DNA from: Ruminiclostridium josui JCM 17888
Lineage (GTDB): Bacteria > Bacillota > Clostridia > Acetivibrionales > DSM-1351
Direction: 5' to 3'
Assembly (NCBI RefSeq): GCF_000526495.1
Contig: NZ_JAGE01000001.1
Span: 3,170,001-3,234,000, forward strand
DNA: 64,000 nt
Shown: piece after piece, positions 62,063 through 64,000 of the stretch
How positions within the stretch are numbered: the first letter of the stretch is position 1
Layout of the letters: each line of letters starts with the position of its first letter
Program-made: the position numbers and the translations under genes
Notes under the pieces: generated by a model
What the model saw: the letters and a program-made list of their open reading frames with translations, nothing else
What the model was told of the DNA's origin: nothing
Database searches by the model: none

Positions 62063-62074
62063 TATATCCAATAA

Positions 62075-62099
62075 TGCAAAAATCGAGTCCATTTTTGCA
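62075..62099 (+). terminator. Short hairpin after the first BtrH-like gene
   Basis: TGCAAAAAT (62075-62083) and ATTTTTGCA (62091-62099) pair with a 7-base loop, 13 bases after the stop codon. There is no T run, so it may be a weak terminator or processing site. The 250-base gap up to the next gene holds no other feature I can see. Confidence 0.4.
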
Positions 62100-62312
62100 C
62101 TTGCAAACAGTATTTTTGTAATATAAAATAAATTTAAGCTAAATTTTTGAATATTTGGTAAACAAAGTATTATCTGTGAGGCTTTTCCTGGAAATAAGTA
62201 AAATAATTAAATATTTATAAAGGTTCTTTTTATTAACATAATCAAGGTTAGTCATTCAGACATATAGATTTCCTAAAAGGAACTATAATAAATACTCAGG
62301 AGGCTGTACATA

Positions 62313-63422
62313 ATGAGCGAACAGACAAGAAAAATATTACAAAGAGTAAACCCTTCTTTACAGACCTTTGCAGGAGTCGCACATACCCTTTCCTTACTGG
62401 AGAGTTTCGATAATGAAACAAAGCCGTGGCGTATGGAAAATTACATAGTACTTCAGGCAAATGTCATTAAAGCCTTTAGTGGTCAAGTTTTTATGAATTT
62501 TTATACTATTCCGAATTTATTTGATCATGGTAATCCAGAGATTCAAGCAAGAAACTATTATTGTCCTTATTTTAATATTTATAGTATTCCCATAAAGGAT
62601 TACGCTGAGAAAATATTCAGTCCAGTGCTGGAGTCGATTATTAATTTTATTGATGACGACTGCTATGTGGAGCTACCAATTGACTTATTCGCTATAAAGA
62701 AATTTAATGTACCAAATCACTTCCTTCATACACCATTAATCTATGGTTATGATAAAAATGAGCAAGTGTTTTACATGAGTGATTTCGCAAATGAAAAGAA
62801 ATATGAAGAAATTATTTGTACATTTAAAGAAGTTGAGGATGCCTTTAAATCTGGTATGGACGTAATAAAAAATAATATGGATCCTCTTACAGTCAGTATT
62901 TTTGCAAAAAGTATTAATATTATAAAGTACATTAACTATAATCATGAATTTAATATCAAGAGATTCTGCGATCAGATATATGATCAAATACATCCAGAAG
63001 AATCTGCACGAAGCTATAAAAAATTTGAGGTGGTTGATAAGTACTCAGAAAAGTATTGGGGTACTGATATATATGATGCTCTTGAGGAAAGTATTAAGTT
63101 TTTTCATGATAAAGGTGAAATATATGATAATCTTCGTCCTTTTCATCTTATATATGATCATAAGAAAGGGTTGGGTGAACGGTTTGAGTATTGTGCCCAA
63201 TTATTTAAAGATAAACAAAGCAGCCTTAATTCATTAGCAGAAAAAATGAATGAAATGGCACTTGATGCTGAGGAACTACGCAATAAAGTGGTAAAAAACA
63301 GAATGCGCCAAAAATTATCCGCTCAGGAATTAATCATGCAAAGATTAAAGAGTATTAAAAATCGTGAAATTGAAATATTACAAGAGTTCTTGGAGCTTTT
63401 TTCTGATATATATAAAAGCTAA
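62313..63422 (+). CDS. Cluster protein with BtrH-like core lacking the catalytic Cys
   Basis: In this 369-residue protein, residues about 10-180 have the layout of BtrH/C39-like domains, including PNHFLHTPLIYGYDKNEQVFYMSD (catalytic-type His and the later Asp). At the position of the expected Cys the sequence is TFAGVAHTLSLLES, with no Cys. The C-terminal half is strongly helical and ends in a probable coiled coil (EKMNEMALDAEELRNKVV). GGAGGCTG precedes the ATG. It may be a non-catalytic partner of the neighbouring BtrH-like proteins. The family assignment is tentative. Confidence 0.55.
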   Translation: MSEQTRKILQRVNPSLQTFAGVAHTLSLLESFDNETKPWRMENYIVLQANVIKAFSGQVFMNFYTIPNLFDHGNPEIQARNYYCPYFNIYSIPIKDYAEKIFSPVLESIINFIDDDCYVELPIDLFAIKKFNVPNHFLHTPLIYGYDKNEQVFYMSDFANEKKYEEIICTFKEVEDAFKSGMDVIKNNMDPLTVSIFAKSINIIKYINYNHEFNIKRFCDQIYDQIHPEESARSYKKFEVVDKYSEKYWGTDIYDALEESIKFFHDKGEIYDNLRPFHLIYDHKKGLGERFEYCAQLFKDKQSSLNSLAEKMNEMALDAEELRNKVVKNRMRQKLSAQELIMQRLKSIKNREIEILQEFLELFSDIYKS

Positions 63423-63491
63423 AAATAAGTCCATTTCTATTTAGACAATTTTAATAAACCCCACAAATTTATAGAGAGGAAGTTAATAATT

Positions 63492-63743
63492 ATGGTGTCG
63501 ACGGATGTTAGTAACAGGATAAAAGAGATTATTAAGGAACATTCAGATAAAAAGGATCTGAATGATTTGGAGAATGTCCAGTTGAACAGTGTCTTGGATT
63601 CTCTTCAATTTGTAAAGGTTATTGTTTCATTAGAGGATGAATATGATATTGAGATTGAAGACAAATACTTGGTACCGGCTAATTTAAATTCCCTTGCAGC
63701 CATGACACAGCTAATCCTTGATATTACTGGAGGAGAAAAATGA
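63492..63743 (+). CDS. Free-standing acyl carrier protein
   Basis: This 83-residue carrier protein has phosphopantetheine attachment Ser37 in NSVLDSLQFVKVIVSLED, a typical acidic helix II, and the later NLNSLAAMTQLILDI. GAGAGGAAGT lies before the ATG. Its stop overlaps the next BtrH-like start by 4 bases (ATGA), so the pair is translationally coupled. In butirosin biosynthesis a free carrier and BtrH form a transfer pair; the same pairing is likely here. Confidence 0.9.
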   Translation: MVSTDVSNRIKEIIKEHSDKKDLNDLENVQLNSVLDSLQFVKVIVSLEDEYDIEIEDKYLVPANLNSLAAMTQLILDITGGEK

Positions 63744-64000
63744 GTATCTATTTACAGCCCATAAAAGGACAGAGTACCAGCAATTGCTTTTTTTTTACTC
63801 TCTCAACTTTGTTAGAGTACTATAAAAATGGGACAAGCTTACATAATGCCTGCCTTTGGGATTTTAGGTTTGATTATGACGCGAGTAAGAGATTGGAAGA
63901 CTGTTTATTTGAGGATGAGCTATACGTACAATGTTATGATTTTATCTTTCAAGTAACCGGGTTATCACTTGCTGTTTCAGACACAATCAACTTCAAACAA
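63740..64000 (+). CDS. BtrH-like protein, 5' part (continues beyond window)
   Basis: The first 87 residues are visible. The N-terminus IKGQSTSNCFFFTLSTLLEY has the Cys and spacing of BtrH-like domains, followed by the conserved-type LWDFRFDYD region. The His and Asp lie outside the window. AGGAGAAA within the carrier gene is its ribosome binding site and the genes overlap by 4 bases. It is the third protein of this type in the cluster. Confidence 0.6.
   Translation, partial: MSIYLQPIKGQSTSNCFFFTLSTLLEYYKNGTSLHNACLWDFRFDYDASKRLEDCLFEDELYVQCYDFIFQVTGLSLAVSDTINFKQ

Overview
The window looks like a low-GC, cellulosome-forming clostridium close to Ruminiclostridium (the R. cellulolyticum / R. papyrosolvens group). 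The evidence is a secreted PL11 rhamnogalacturonan lyase with a C-terminal type I dockerin, Firmicutes-type ribosome binding sites, Agr/LytTR two-component systems and AT-rich coding sequence. The genus is an inference; no marker gene other than rRNA was available to read.

Layout. (1) 1-2342: the 3' part of a 23S rRNA gene with an enlarged helix-45-like insertion, then 5S rRNA and tRNA-Asn. (2) 2.5-5.3 kb: a secreted protein behind a strong promoter and structured leader, and a VanZ-RDD membrane protein. (3) 5.4-12.5 kb: an insertion-sequence graveyard. It holds the 3' end of a dGTPase-like gene, an IS256-type end, a complete IS21 element, and a Russian-doll nest (an IS256-type element split by an IS3 element that is itself split by a second IS256 element with an 8-bp target duplication). 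(4) 12.5-19.4 kb: an AgrC/AgrA-like pair without visible agrB/agrD, a decayed IS66 element, and an intact 725-residue LanM homologue whose kinase-like and zinc-site residues are all substituted. (5) 19.4-23.4 kb: GyrI-like and VOC small proteins, the dockerin-bearing lyase, and an orphan dockerin fragment. (6) 23.4-33 kb: a serine-recombinase mobile element (recombinase, TnpW-like protein, lone HK97 capsid protein, primase) damaged by an IS256 and an IS21 insertion. Next to it, 33.3-40.2 kb, is a defence cassette: XRE regulator, type III Mod and Res, and an OLD-family nuclease. (7) 40.4-44.4 kb: MYG1-like protein, heme oxygenase, a small secreted protein, gene fragments and a flavodoxin-like protein.

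(8) 45-64 kb is the most interesting region. It is a co-directional polyketide-type gene cluster running off the window. It encodes an exporter, a fatty acyl-AMP-ligase-like loading enzyme fused to an acyl carrier protein (ACP), a 2x[4Fe-4S] ferredoxin, a fumarate-reductase/AprA-like flavoprotein and a PhlG-like C-C hydrolase. It also encodes a PKS with the order AT-KS-ACP, a second PKS with KS-AT-ACP order whose KS lacks one catalytic His and whose AT lacks the catalytic Ser, and an Agr-type response regulator and sensor kinase. The last genes are a flavodoxin-like reductase, two or three BtrH-like papain-fold acyltransferases and a free ACP. No KR, DH, ER or thioesterase domain is visible. 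The simplest reading is an acyl starter activated by the ligase and extended by the one active AT/KS without beta-keto reduction. The flavoprotein/ferredoxin/PhlG trio would then modify the chain, the BtrH-like proteins would transfer it, and a peptide-sensing-type two-component system would control expression. I do not recognise it as a specific described pathway.
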